Origin: Chinchilla lanigera
Lineage: Eukaryota > Chordata > Mammalia > Rodentia > Chinchillidae
Direction: 5' to 3'
Assembly: GCF_000276665.1 (NCBI RefSeq)
Contig: NW_004955480.1
Coordinates: 8,657,771-8,721,770 of the forward strand
Length of the DNA stretch: 64,000 nucleotides
Position numbers and translations under genes: made by a program. Shown here piece by piece: positions 1 to 10,799 of this stretch (position 1 is its first letter; the number at the start of each line of letters is the position of its first letter). The notes under the pieces were generated by a model, which was given only the letters and a program-made list of their open reading frames with translations, was not told where the DNA came from and searched no databases.

Positions 1-2
1 GT

Positions 3-34
3 TCAGACATCACTATCATTCTAGTGATGTCTGA
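3..34. repeat. Perfect 13-bp hairpin
   Basis: Positions 3-15 (TCAGACATCACTA) and 22-34 (TAGTGATGTCTGA) are exact reverse complements around a 6-nt loop (16-21). No gene lies nearby. It may be the end of an inverted-repeat transposon cut off by the window edge, or a chance cruciform. Confidence 0.7.
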
Positions 35-319
35 TTTTATGGTATAGTTGACTTCTAGGAGGGGGATGATCTGAAGTAGGAGTGAACTGATCACACGAGC
101 CGTTACAAGCAGAGTTTTCTCCCAATGGGAGCAGCTCAGGATATCAAAGAGGTTTGAAGCAAAAGATGTGCAGTAAGTATATTCAGTTCACTGCGACTTT
201 GCACAGGGAAGAAGCCATGTTAGAAGACTCTGCAGCCTCTTGGAGTCAGGAATAACCCAGCTCATAACTGCTAAGCGGAGGATCTCAGTCCTATAGTGTC
301 AGTGCAAATATATTCTACC

Positions 320-545
320 AAGAACTTCAACGAGCTTAGAGTAGATTTTTCTGCAGGGTCTTCAGACAAGAGTCCACCCTGACAAATTACCCTGATTTCA
401 TAGGTGTAAGAATCAGTAAGGACCTAGCCAGCTCCCACAGCACCTTTCCCTCAACTCTAATCTACAGAACTGTGAGATAATAAATAGGTGTCATTTTTAA
501 TTGCCAAGTTCACGGTGATTTATTACACAAATGTAGAAAGTGAGT
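320..545 (+). mobile_element. MLT1-like MaLR LTR, 3' part
   Basis: The stretch ends in the MaLR signature of an 'ACAGAACTGTGAGATAATAAA' type block (about 464-486), followed by a degraded 'gtgatttattac' tail. This matches the polyadenylation-site half of an MLT1 LTR in sense orientation. The 5' half is not recognisable. It is old and diverged, so the family name is tentative. Confidence 0.5.
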
Positions 546-699
546 GTGTTGGTAGTTCAGCCTACGATGCAGATTTGTGGGGCTAGGTGTAATCTGGAAT
601 TCTGAATTTCTAAAAAGGCCAAAGTGATGTCAGTGCTGCTGGCCCAGGGCTTAAATTCTGGGCTGCAAGACTAAACACATGCATTATAAAGAGTTCCAT

Positions 700-1077
700 T
701 GCTGTAGCTTGGGCAAACATCTCCCAAAGGTCTCCATGTTAAAGTCTCTGTCCCTAGGTGGGGCTACTAGGAGATGATGGAAACCTTGGGGGATGGGGCA
801 AAGCAGAGGAGATCCTTAGGTCGCTGGAGAGGTGGCCTTAAAGGGGACTGCAGGACTTGTGCCTTTTTCTCTTCCTATTTCTCTTTTGGCATCCTGGCTC
901 ATTAAAGGAGACATTTTCTGTGCTACACAGGCCTCTCCCATGATGCTCGTCCTTATCACAGGCTCAAAGCAATGGGATCGTTTGATCTTGGACTAGAAAT
1001 CTATGAGCCAAAGTAAAACTCTCTCTAAATTAATTGCCTCACTTATTTTGTTATAGTGATGACAGCTGACTAATACA
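700..1077 (+). mobile_element. MT/ORR1-type MaLR solo LTR
   Basis: A 378-bp sense LTR begins TGCTGTAG and ends GACTAATACA. Diagnostic pieces in order are 'catctcccaaagg', 'ggagatgatggaaacctt', 'gtggccttaaagggg', 'ctcccatgatgct', 'atcacaggctcaaagcaatgg', and 'tgagccaaagtaaaactctc' before the poly(A) region. These are the landmarks of rodent MT-class non-autonomous ERVL-MaLR LTRs. No internal region or second LTR is adjacent, so it is a solo LTR. No clear 5-bp target duplication was seen. Confidence 0.75.
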
Positions 1078-1305
1078 TCAGTCAAACCCTTTATTCCACC
1101 AGTAATATTCCATTTAGAAAATAGCTGTAATCTTGTTAGCACTTTTTTCTTGATAGCCTTTTTCCTAGGAACATTTTTGTAGCTTTCCTATTTAAAAAAT
1201 ATTTCCTTGTCTTTCCAGAGCCTTGCCTTCCACTATTTGATTCTGATTCTCTGGAGAACTCTAACAGACAGAAGTTAGGAGGAACAATGACACACAGGAA
1301 GAACA

Positions 1306-1687
1306 GGTTAAGTATCCCTTACCTAAACTGCTTAAAACCAGAACAAGTGTATTAGATCTCAGATTGGAAATATTTGAATGTATATTATACATGTATTTTA
1401 AAACATTCTATGTATCTATGTATCTATCTTCTATCTTTCTATCTATCTATCTATCTGAAATGAGATATCTTCAGGATGGAACCCCAGTCAAAACACAATA
1501 TTCATTTTGCTTCATATACATCTTATATAGTTTCAAAGTAATTTATACAATATATTTGAGTGCCTGAATTTTGACTGTATTGTGTCATGTGTAGAATCTT
1601 CCACTTGTGGTATTGTGTAGCAATAGACATTCTTTGAATTTTGGAGCATCTGAGATTTTGGATTATGGATTCATATCCTATATTAAT
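1306..1687. mobile_element. Tigger-like non-autonomous DNA transposon
   Basis: The left end (acaggttaagtatccctta, 1305-1323) and the right end (near 1640-1685, 'ttggagcatctgagattttggattatgga') resemble the inverted ends of Tigger/pogo-type elements built from repeated 'ccaaaatcc' units. The interior 'ggatggaaccccagtcaaaacacaat' with 'ttcatatacatcttatat' matches the same element class. A CTAT microsatellite lies inside it at 1409-1456. The exact family name is not certain. Confidence 0.55.
1409..1456. repeat. (TATC)n microsatellite, interrupted
   Basis: About 48 bp of TATC/TATG tetranucleotide units with interruptions. It lies inside the DNA transposon remnant. Confidence 0.9.
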
Positions 1688-1689
1688 AA

Positions 1690-3370
1690 ATGTTCACTAT
1701 TATTTTTGGTTAGTACTCCTCCATATCACAGTAAAATGGACTTAGGGATATATGATGGGAAAAGTTCATTACCGATTCCACTACTTCATTTCCTTTATTT
1801 GGTCATGTATGCTGCTGATGTGCTTAATTCTTTCCCCTATTTAAAGGGTGGGTGATAGTTAGGATTTAGCAGATTTTAGTAATTATGGATGATAGAGGTA
1901 ATTATCTTTGACATAAGCAGTCAAACTGAAGATCAAGTTATAATCACTCTGTAAAAAGAACCCACAAATAATTATTATTGAGGAAGGATGGGCAGGAAGG
2001 AAGTACTTCTCTTAAAATAATGCCAAGCATGAAAATGATATTGGTGCTGGTCTGTGCCCTTTGAAGTGATTATTTTTCATGGTCCACATCTGTCTTCCAA
2101 CGGGCTTGTCAACAGCTCTGCAAACTGAAGACCCCAAGGACCAGTTGGCAGTTTTGGATGTACACAGAACAATCACTTTGTGTGCAAGGAAATGAGAAGT
2201 GCGTGCCTGAAGAAATGGCAGCAATCTTGTATATTTGCATAGATTTTGCAGTGTAAGAAGTGATTTAATTTCCATTAGCTCATCTAACTTTTACCAGCAG
2301 AGCATCGCTGTCTTTATTTATAAATGGGGGCTTGGGTGTACCAATACTTTGGATTTATTCTTTCTGAAAGTTTACTCAGCAAGACAAATACAGACCCTAG
2401 GCTGAACCCAGTTGCCTCTGGTTTTAGGAAAAGTTCTTTTCCATCTGCAACATCAATCCTGTTATATTACCAACACACTTCAGAAGCTTGCCAAAATCAC
2501 TGGCATCTGGGAATAACAGAAATTTTTCTTTGATCTTTCTTTCTAGGATGAGTAGAGAAACCTAATGATTAGGGAGAAACTCAAGGGGTGTGGGGACTTT
2601 GGATGCTGGAGACATATTGTGACCAGAACAGAAAGGAGGGGGTGGCACTTAGCAAGGAGATAGGGACTGGAAATACATAATTAGGCTACAGTTATTAGCT
2701 TTCCAGAAATCAGATCATTTATGTTAAGGGGATTATTATAAATTCTTAGTGTAGGACAGAAATGAATTTTTTGAAAGAAATTCTCTTGTGGGTGGTGAGG
2801 AACATTAACATATCCTGGAGAAGCGCCAAATCTCATGTTTTTTGGGGAGGGGGTCAGGAAAACAAGATAGTTCCCTGGCTTGTTTGCAGGCCAGAGGAGA
2901 GTCAAGCTCGCTCCAGAGAATCAGTGAGTCTGGCCAAACAACACATCTGTAGGTCAACTTCTTGAGGCCACTAGTTTCCTATCTCTATTTCTAGCCAAAA
3001 CAGGAATGTCCTCCTAATTCAGAAGGCAAGAATTTATGTTCCCTGTACTTGGGAAATTGGAAGGCCGTTAAGCTAGAGCCTGGCTCTCCCCTTTCAGTGG
3101 AGAGGCACAGAAGCTTATGGTAGTGACCAGGAAAGATGTCCACTGTGGCAACAGATTGCCTGACACAGGAGGGACTGAGTGGACTGGAGCTTTGGTAGTG
3201 GAATCTCAGGCTGCATGGTACCAAAGAGCGAATAGGTCAAGGGCTCCACTCTTGATGATTTCTCCTCCTCTTCCACTCTGTAGCTCCCTACCTCTGATTG
3301 CCAAGGTCATATAGCTTTGAAACAACTTCTAAACCTATGTTTTAGTTGGAACCTTTATTGGCACCAGCAC
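1690..3370. other. Unassigned unique sequence
   Basis: No repeat family, exon or RNA gene was recognised here. Open frames are under 90 codons, occur on both strands, and show no recognisable protein similarity. It may hold very old, unrecognised repeats. Confidence 0.5.
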
Positions 3371-3712
3371 TGTCTTAGTTAGGGTTGCCATAACAAACTA
3401 TCATACACTGAGTGTCATATAAACAATGTAAATTAATTTCTTACAGCTCTAGGGGTTGGAAGTCCCCGATCAGGTTGTTGGACGAATTCTTGTGAGAGCT
3501 CTCTTTTGGGTTGCAGACTACCAACTTCTCACTGTGTCCTCATATAGTAGAAAGCTCTTTGGGATCCCTTTTATTACAGCATTAATGCTATTCATGAGAT
3601 TTCGTTTTCATTACCTAATCATCTCCCAGAGGCCCCACCTCTTAACACTGAGAAGTGGAAACCTAGGAATTCAACATGAAATTGAGAAGACACAACATTC
3701 AGCTCATCATAA
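3371..3712 (-). mobile_element. MST-type MaLR LTR, antisense
   Basis: Read on the plus strand, this is the reverse of an MST/MLT1-class LTR. It starts TGTCTTAGTTAGGGTTGCC, then shows 'ttaatttcttacagctctag', 'cctcatatagtag', 'cattaatgctattcatgag' and 'ggccccacctcttaacactg', and ends near 'cagctcatcata'. The 145-codon open frame at 3456-3893 runs through this element and is not a gene. Confidence 0.7.
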
Positions 3713-3777
3713 ATATCCACTTTTTTCTGGGAAAGGCAGTAGAAGCAGTGTCCAGAGTAGGCGTCCGACTGTCCCTT

Positions 3778-4604
3778 CCCATTCTGGGTTGAATAGTCAT
3801 CCAAAATTTCACATCCCCTGGGACTTACAGGATGTGGTCATATTTAGAAGTAGGGTCTTTTCAAATGTAACTACCTCAAACATCTTGAGATGAAATCATC
3901 CTAGATTATTCAGATGGGTCCCATCTTTGTCACTTCTGGCCCTGGGACAAAATACCAGACACCCTCAACTTAAAGGAGGAGAGGATTATTATGATTAATC
4001 GTTTCAGAAATTTAGTTCATGGTAACCAGGGTTAAAATACAGAAGTATGACGGCAGGAGGGCCTGCATGGAGGAAAGCTGCTCACGATTCCCTTGGCCAG
4101 GAAGCAAAGAGGGCAGGAAGGGGAGAGGGCAGGAGATAAACACTTCCAGGTCATGCCCCCGAGGTCTGCCTCTTCCAACCACATCCCAACTTTTAGCAGA
4201 AAGTCAGCTATTCTACCCTTTGAGCCAATCACCTTCCAAAAGCCCTACCTCTGAAAGCATGAGGGCTTTGGGGGCATTCTCAGTTTAAACCACAAGTCCT
4301 AAATCCAGTACCAAGCACCCTTATAAAAGACATACGGCCCAGAGACAGAGAAAAGATGAAGAAAAGTTCACACGATGATGGAAGCAGACATTGAAATGAT
4401 GTGACCTTGAAACAAGGAGTTTCTGGAGCCAGCAGAAGCTGTAAAAAGCTTCAGATTGTCCCCTAGGGCCTTCAGAATTAGCGGGGCCATGACAACACCT
4501 CGACTTTGAACTTCTGGCCTCCAGGACTGTGGGAGATACATTTCCATGGTTTTAAATCACAGAGTTTGCAGTAATTTGTTGTAGCAGCCCAGGAAACTAA
4601 GGTT
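3778..4604 (+). mobile_element. MLT1 LTR, split by a later LTR
   Basis: The left part (3778-3920) has the MLT1 opening 'gggttgaat...ccaaaatttcac', then 'gatgtggtcatatttagaagtagggtctt'-like landmarks and 'gatgaaatcat'. The right part (4296-4604) resumes with 'cctaaatccagtac...cccttataaaagacata', then 'acttctggcctccaggactgtgggagata', and ends 'caggaaactaa'. Joined, the two parts are collinear with MLT1 in sense orientation. The interruption is the antisense LTR at 3921-4295, so MLT1 is the older element. Confidence 0.75.
3921..4295 (-). mobile_element. MT-type MaLR LTR nested in MLT1
   Basis: This is an antisense LTR beginning with the 'tgtcact...gggacaaaataccag' type end and finishing with 'ccaatcaccttccaaaagccctacctctgaa', then 'gggggcattctcagtttaaaccaca'. 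It closely parallels the LTR at 9773-10193. GTCC occurs at both borders and may be part of the target duplication. No internal sequence is present, so it is solo. Confidence 0.7.
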
Positions 4605-4687
4605 CCTTCTCTGTGATCCCCATGGGTGGTAGCACTGTGTCCTGGGCAGTAAGGCTTCATTTGTGAGCAGTAAATCGAAAGGGTTAG

Positions 4688-5190
4688 TCAGACACTCTTT
4701 ACCAGCTGTGTGACCTTAGACACGTTACTTAATTCTCTATGATGGGTTTCTGCCCAGACTAAAATTCTGCCAAGCCATCATGGTGGGAAGCCAACATGGT
4801 GTGGCCCAAAGTTGACCATGTGCTTCTCCCAGGCCCAGTTCTGCCTCCCTCCTCCCCTGACGTGATTACAACTTCCTGTTTCCTTTAGACAACATCTTGT
4901 TTCCTTTTGTCCATCCTTGCCCAATCACCATCTGACACATCACTCAGACCTCCCTCTAAACCCCAACCCCAGTTTGGCCCTATATAGCCATTGTTCCCAG
5001 CTCCCTCTCTCAGAAGGTCCTTGTGTCTCTCTGAGCAGACTTCCCATGCCTGACAATAAAGGCTCTTTTTACTTTGTTTTGCCTCTGACTCACGCCAAAT
5101 CTGACACACTATATCTCAGTTTTCTCAACTGCAAAAAGAGGACAGTAGTAAAATCTGCTTCTCACAATGGTACTGAGAGGTCAGATTATG
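4688..5190 (+). mobile_element. MIR SINE interrupted by a solo LTR
   Basis: The MIR core 'ccagctgtgtgaccttagacacgttactta' type sequence (4701-4739) stops abruptly and resumes at 5112 as 'tatctcagttttctcaactgcaaaa' and following sequence. The pieces are collinear with MIR in sense orientation and are separated by the LTR at 4740-5106. Confidence 0.75.
4740..5106 (+). mobile_element. ERV solo LTR with TATA and poly(A) signal
   Basis: This 367-bp element starts TG (4740) and ends CA (5106), inserted in a MIR. Flanks CTCTA (4735-4739) and CACTA (5107-5111) look like a 5-bp target duplication with one mismatch. A TATA-like box (cctatatag, 4979-4987) and an AATAAA signal (5055-5060) are spaced as in a U3-R-U5 LTR. 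No internal retroviral sequence is adjacent. I do not recognise the family; the form suggests a retroviral LTR rather than MaLR. Confidence 0.7.
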
Positions 5191-5359
5191 CTGTAGTAAC
5201 AAACCCTCCCAGATCTCAGTGGTTTGTGAAAGTAGAGGTTTATATCTCTCTTACATTCCAAATTCATTGTGTTTGGCTTTTCTGTTCTATATTATCAGAA
5301 CTTCATTACTAAAATCACCTACCTTGCTTCTAAAATTAAAGGAAAAATTAATTAACACC

Positions 5360-5450
5360 CAATCTTTGATTATTACCATCCATGTGACCCTGGGCAAAAC
5401 ACATAGTTTCTCTGAGGCTCACTTACTATCAAAACCTTGGAGACTGCATT
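5360..5450 (+). mobile_element. MIR fragment
   Basis: 'atgtgaccctgggcaaaacaca' is followed by 'tctctgaggctcactta', the MIR core in sense orientation. It is short and diverged. Confidence 0.55.
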
Positions 5451-5639
5451 CTAGAAGGTGTGTGTGAAACTTCTTCTGAATGAAGCATGCTGACTAGCAC
5501 ATGAGAATTGCCAGTACCTTCTAAAAGGGGTAAGAGCTGTTCAGCCTGGAAGCCACCCACATCATTCTGATCACAACCTGTTGGTCAAAGCTCATCACAA
5601 GACCTTGCCCAACCCCAGGGGTTTTGAAAGTGTCTGGAG

Positions 5640-5775
5640 TGTGGGAAATTGGAATTACTTGGTGAGCATAATTAATGGCTAATTTATAGGGCTGTTGTGA
5701 GAGTTACATGAGTCAGTAGCTATCACACCCTTACAACAGTGTTCGACAGAGTCAGTGCTCAATAGTGTTTACTTA
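5640..5775 (+). mobile_element. MIR fragment, 3' part
   Basis: 'ggctgttgtgagagttacatgag' and 'acagtgttcgacagagtcagtgctcaatag' match the 3' half of MIR in sense orientation. Confidence 0.6.
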
Positions 5776-5779
5776 AATA

Positions 5780-7440
5780 AGCCCTTCTGTGCAGATACTT
5801 TCCCATGGGTTAGAAGAGGCAGGCACCAGACACGTTGTGTTAAGACGCAAGAGTCAACCCCAGCGCTGCTTCTCCCGGACCCGTAGTTGTGAAACAGGCT
5901 CTGATGCCAGCTAGCCCGGGACTTTTGGTGTATTGCTTTCCTTCTCCACACACTTCTCTCTCGGTGCAATGAGAGAGGAGGAGCATGACATTGGGGTGCC
6001 TCTCTCAAGCAGGGAGCAATTCAGAGTCCAAGCCATGGGTGAGCTCTTCTGCCTTGTGAAGAAGATAGGAGAGTTTGAAGGGTTTGTAAAAGAAGCAGTG
6101 GAAGCAAATCAGACTTCAGAGCTATCTTCAAATAGGAAGAGAGCCAAATGCATCTGTGCAGGTTCACAGAGGAGCCCTTATGCAGAGCAGCCTCAACTCT
6201 GAATTCCTAGTGGATAGTGGGCCACAGCCTCACGGAGTGGGCACCCTGTGTCTTCCGACTTACCCACCCGGCTGTCCAGGGCACTTGCCCTTTGGTCACG
6301 TTTTACTTTCAATGAATAATTTTCTTGTTTTCCAAAATATTACCAAGTGCATTTGAGTAAACTTCTTGGTTTCTATGGGAATAACTTCCCTCATTTTCTG
6401 AAGTCACATGAATGTTGTTGCAGGGAGGATGACTAGATGTGTGAATGTTGATGACGGAATAGGGAGCTGATCCAAGAAGGAAAGTGGCTTGGTTTTATTT
6501 TCTGTAGAAGAAATGCCAGGAGAAGTTCCATTTTCATTAATCAAGAGACTGCTCTATGCCAGATTTTGCTGTGGTAGCTGGGCACTTGGCAGCGATCCCA
6601 ACAGCCTTTTGTGTTTTTGTCTTCCTGGTGATGGTGGGGAGGGAGGTCAGGAGATGCCAGCCTGAATGCTGAAGGCCTCCAGAAAGCACGCTGGAGAGCG
6701 TAGTCTGTTAAGCTGAGCTCCAGTTAGAAGTTTGGAGTTCTGTGGTTGGCTCATCGTGACCCAACGATGATAAATCACCGCCATTGCTTGGTCTTCTTGC
6801 TACTGGCATACAGGTACCAACCACCCACTTTGGGGAACACTCTTTTCTAAGCACCAGATATGGTGATGTATAAGATAAGAAAAAAGGTTTTCCCTCTCTT
6901 CCCTGACCCCAGGGAACGTCCTAGAGGACAGTTTGGCAGACCACAAAGAAGTGAGCAAAGACCTTAATTTACCAATTCTTAGATATGCATCTTTAAAACT
7001 TTCAACTTGGAAATGATTTCAGACTCATAGGAAAGTTGCAGTAAGAGATGAATTAGAAATTGAACGTAGAATGCTAGCTGGAACATGTTCGACAACAAGT
7101 TTCTTGAAAAAAACAAACCAAGAGCACAAAGAAGGCTTTGCTTTGTAGCATGTAGTGATTTCCTCAGTTTAGGGGTAAATACTCCATCTGTTGTCAGTTT
7201 TAAGCTACCAGTGTGATGCCACTGAATGAGCAGTTGACAGTCTGGACAGTAAATAATAACCCCAAAGATATATAAAAATAACGTATAATGAAATAATTAA
7301 AGAAAATGAGCTTAACATATTACATTTGTCTTTAATGTAATTTATTTAATTTTAATAATTGTTAGGTTAAAGACCTGGCTCACAGAATGTTGGGAATTTT
7401 AAAACTTGGTTCTCATGAGCTGGTACAGTTATCTGTAGCA
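5780..7440. other. Unassigned unique sequence
   Basis: No exon or repeat could be named with confidence. A short piece near 6985-7050 (aaatgatttcagactcatag) resembles the 3' region of old L1M elements, but it is too short to claim. Confidence 0.45.
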
Positions 7441-7448
7441 CAACACAA

Positions 7449-7505
7449 ACACACACATGTGCATATATGTTCACATACACATGCATGTACACATGTGTAC
7501 ATGCT
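7449..7505. repeat. Alternating purine-pyrimidine tract with palindrome
   Basis: Mixed CA, TA and TG dinucleotides alternate strictly over 7449-7470 and 7472-7505, with one break. Positions 7483-7504 form a perfect 22-bp palindrome centred on ACATGT. It is a decayed CA/TG microsatellite with Z-DNA or cruciform potential. Confidence 0.8.
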
Positions 7506-7869
7506 CTGGAAATTATGAGTTTGTAGGAACTGAAACCCCCTCCTCTGAAGCTTTGCTTCACTCTGTATTTCAGTGTTTTCCTTCCTTAGTGAAAACCCTG
7601 GATCCCAAGAACATTGTGAGCATATTACTTGTTTGCTTGGTCTTGATGTACATGTAAACTGCTTCACCCATTCCACTGGGGAAAGCAAACCTTCCAGAAG
7701 ATTCCTGCAGGCCTCAGCTCTAGTCTCAGCTAAGGGAAACACTCACATACTGTGCCAGTTCCTGGGATTAGTCACACGGCTGCCCAGTAGTGTGTTATTT
7801 TTTTGCATTCATTTTCAAAGCATTTGGGTTTGTTTATTTTAGTTTGCTTTCCATGTTAAGTTTCCATTC

Positions 7870-8600
7870 CTCTCCCCCATCCTTTGTTGATTTAATCGTT
7901 TTTGAAAAAATATGTGGGGCATGGACATGCTTCTGAAAGTCAAGTCTGTATAAAAATCCAGAAAATGTGCTCACTGCTTCAGACCATCTATCCTGTTCTC
8001 CTTCCCAGGGTCAAGATTCTCTATTTTGTCCTTCTTGGGTTTCTTTTTTATGATAAGAAGTTACAGTTTTCTACTTGAGACCAAAATAGTATATCCCATA
8101 GGCCTTTCTGTGCTTTGTTTTTGCCATTTAGTATTATCTTCTGCAAATCAGTCCATGTCACTCCTTGACTTCTTCATCTTTACATCCAGCTGCATAGTAC
8201 CCCATCAAGTGCGTTCACTCTAGTTTATTCAACACATATCCTACATTTGGAGGTTAATGTCATTTCTAACATAAGTGTGATTTTATGAAGTCTATGTCTG
8301 GAGTAAGTTCCCAGATGTGAGACTGCTGTGCTGATAGAGTACATGCTCCATGTTGTGTTGAGGGATTGGTAAATTTTCCTCTACAGAGGTTGTGTATATC
8401 ATTTTGTGGCCTTCAACAGTGTACAGGCGTGCCTGTCTCCCCACGTCTTCACCAACACTGTGTATTGTCAGGCTTTGGAATTCCTGTCAATATGATGGTG
8501 AGAAACGCTATCTCAGTAGAGTTTTAATTCACATCTCTTTTACTATAAATGAAACTGAATATCTTTCAATATGTGTAGGGCTTGTCTTATATCTCTTTGT
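7870..8600 (-). mobile_element. Old L1M/HAL1-type LINE, antisense 3' region
   Basis: Plus-strand landmarks are 'tctgcaaatcagtccatgtcac', 'catccagctgcatagtaccccatca', 'tggaggttaatgtcatttctaac', 'gttcccagatgtgagactgctg', 'cccacgtcttcaccaacactgtgtat' and 'ttttaattcacatctctttt'. These are the reverse complement of the ORF2-end/3' region of old L1M elements. The reading frame is destroyed. Confidence 0.65.
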
Positions 8601-9655
8601 ATAAGTTGTTAAATGAATTTTTTTCCCACTTTTTTGAAACTTCTGAGAGGCAGATGATGATGTCATAGTTTAATTGGTAGCATTTTATGGCATTAGTAGC
8701 ATTTTATAGAATGTGATGCATCTTACAAGCTTGGGATTTGAGACCTGATAAAATATGGTAGGTAAATAAGAAAATATGTCAAGTTGACTAATTGCTTTAA
8801 GAAATAAACATGATACTACGGAGGAGAGGCTCTAGTACCCAGCTGTGCAGATACCATAGTGCTCTACTAGGTTGTCTCAATAATCATGAGGAAGTGGGAA
8901 ATCTAAGCCAGTAGTTTGAATAACTCAGACCCTAAATTACCCAGCAATCAGAACATCTTTTCTTCTTGGTTCAGTTAGCTGTATAGAGCATTTTGGGGCA
9001 ACTACTATGTCCCTTGTAATGGAAATACAGTTATTTTCTTTAAAAAATAATATTGTTTTTTAATTAATTTGCTAATATAATTATCTCTACTATGACACTA
9101 ACTTTAAAAATTGGACTGGATTTAAAATGTGGGAATCTTGCTGGTATTTGAGCCAAGTTTTTGCCCCCTGCCACCTATGTGATGCTGGGAAGCCTACATG
9201 GACTGCGTGAGCCTCAGTTTCCTTATCTAGAAGATAGAGAGGGCAATTACAAGACTGAGGGAAGGATGCAAAATATCTGACAACCACTGGACCAGAGAAC
9301 AGAATATTGCAGGCTCTTACTATACTTCCATTGCTTTGCATTAACCTTCATTAAGATTTGGTTCAGAAGCAAAAATTCTGGCAAAATTCCAAATAGGCAG
9401 GAACATCTTTATCTGAGATTTTACCAAATATGGATCACAGGCTGTAAGACAAAATATTGGACATCCAATTCAATTTGAATTTCAAATACCTAATAATTGT
9501 TTAGTATAAGTACATCTCAAATATTGTATAAGCATACTCATGCTCAAATATTGTGTTTTTTGTTGGCTAACATTGAATTGGACATTCAATAATTTTAATG
9601 TTTAATTGACAAACCTATATGGGGATGAGAAAACAAAGACCTCCAAGTGACATTC
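8601..9655. other. AT-rich sequence, mostly unassigned
   Basis: No gene was found. It contains the MIR piece at 9150-9260. The remainder is AT-rich and not assignable by eye. Confidence 0.5.
9150..9260 (+). mobile_element. MIR fragment
   Basis: 'cctatgtgatgctgggaagc' followed by 'gagcctcagtttccttatct' and 'agaagatagagagggc' is the MIR core in sense orientation. Confidence 0.6.
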
Positions 9656-9659
9656 ATGT

Positions 9660-10510
9660 TCTTCATTGAAAATAGTTAAAATCAAAATTAAATGCCTGTG
9701 AATATATGAATAGGTAAATAAAGTTATTATTCAGCCTTAAAAGTAATGAAATTTGATATATCTTACAATGTGTGTCTTAGTCATGTTCCTTGTCACTGAG
9801 ACACAATGTCTTACACACACAAATTAAAGGAGAACTTGAAGGAGAACTTTATTCTACCTCACAGTTTCAGTAGGTTCAGTCCATGGTTGGCTGGCTCCAA
9901 GGCAGCAATAGTGTGGTGGCTGGACAGAGGACAGTTGTTCAACCCACAGCAACCAGGAAGCAGAGAGCAAAGGAGGGAGCTGAGGAGGGAGACCTACCCT
10001 GCCACATCATGAATCCAGTGACTGGCCTCTTCCCAACACCCGCAACCTCAGAATAGCACACTTAGCTCTGAACTCTTCAGTGGATTCATCCACCAATGAG
10101 TATAGGACCTCTGTGATCCAATCTCCTTCTAAAAGCCCTACCTCTGAACACATGAGATGTGGAAGGGGGACATTCTCGATCTAAACTATAACAGTGGATG
10201 AGCCCTAAAGATATGTTAAGAGAATAAGCCTAACACAAAAGCAGGTATGATGTACAATTTCATTTTGGGAATTAAAATATTCCATTCCATACTGACTTAA
10301 ACAACCATGGTGATTGTCAGGACCTAACGGGTGTGTGGGGAGTTATGAACACAGACTTTCAGTTGGGGTGTTGAGAAAGTTCTAGAGATGATGATCATCA
10401 TGTTTGTACAACATGAGGTACTTAAATCCACCAAACAAACTATATACTTAAAGGTGCTTAAAGTAGTAAATTTTCTGCTGTATATATTTTAACCATAATA
10501 AAAAATTCAA
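9660..10510 (+). mobile_element. L1ME-type LINE 3' end, split by an LTR
   Basis: The left piece (to 9772) has 'atgaataggtaaataaagttattattcagcc' type sequence and 'gaaatttgatatatcttacaa'. The right piece (10194-10510) continues collinearly with 'ggatgagccctaaagatatgttaag', 'aggacctaacgggtgtgtgggg', 'gttctagagatgatgatcatc' and an A-rich 3' end 'accataataaaaaattc'. This is an old L1 3' region in sense orientation, interrupted at 9773-10193. Confidence 0.7.
9773..10193 (-). mobile_element. MT-type MaLR solo LTR nested in L1
   Basis: This antisense LTR of 421 bp begins TGTCTTAGTCATGTTCC and ends CTAAACTATAACA, so the sense end is TGTTATAG. Internal landmarks are 'gagacacaatgtcttacac', 'aaggagaactttattctacc', 'ggctccaaggcagcaatag', 'tctccttctaaaagccctacc' and 'gggacattctcgat'. 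It is flanked on both sides by the same L1. GTG occurs at both borders, but a full 5-bp target duplication is not clear. Confidence 0.75.
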
Positions 10511-10679
10511 AATTCAGGTGTGAATTTCTTCCCTTCCCTGATTCTCAATTTTCCCATGACAGTGAGGGAGAATGATTATGCCTGGGCCAGTCTTTCCAGT
10601 GGGGAAAGTGTACAAGATGTACCTGTCCAGTTTCAAATTTGCCCACTGCCTGATTGAGAGTACAAGGTCTTCCTCTACG

Positions 10680-10795
10680 CTCATCTGCATGTGAGCTTCT
10701 AATTCAGTAGGATTCAGAGATGGTCAGGAGCCTATAGTTTAATAAGCTTCTCAGACAAATTCCAAGTCGCAGGAAATGCTCATTTACTAGAAGAA
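10680..10795 (+). mobile_element. MER5/MER20-like hAT fragment
   Basis: 'gcttctaattcagtaggattcagag' and 'taagcttctcagacaaattc' resemble the centre of MER5-type hAT-Charlie non-autonomous elements. It is diverged and partial. Confidence 0.45.
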
Positions 10796-10799
10796 TCTA

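Noticed and set aside
3456..3893. 145-codon plus-strand open frame.
   Set aside because: It runs through an antisense MST LTR into an MLT1 LTR.
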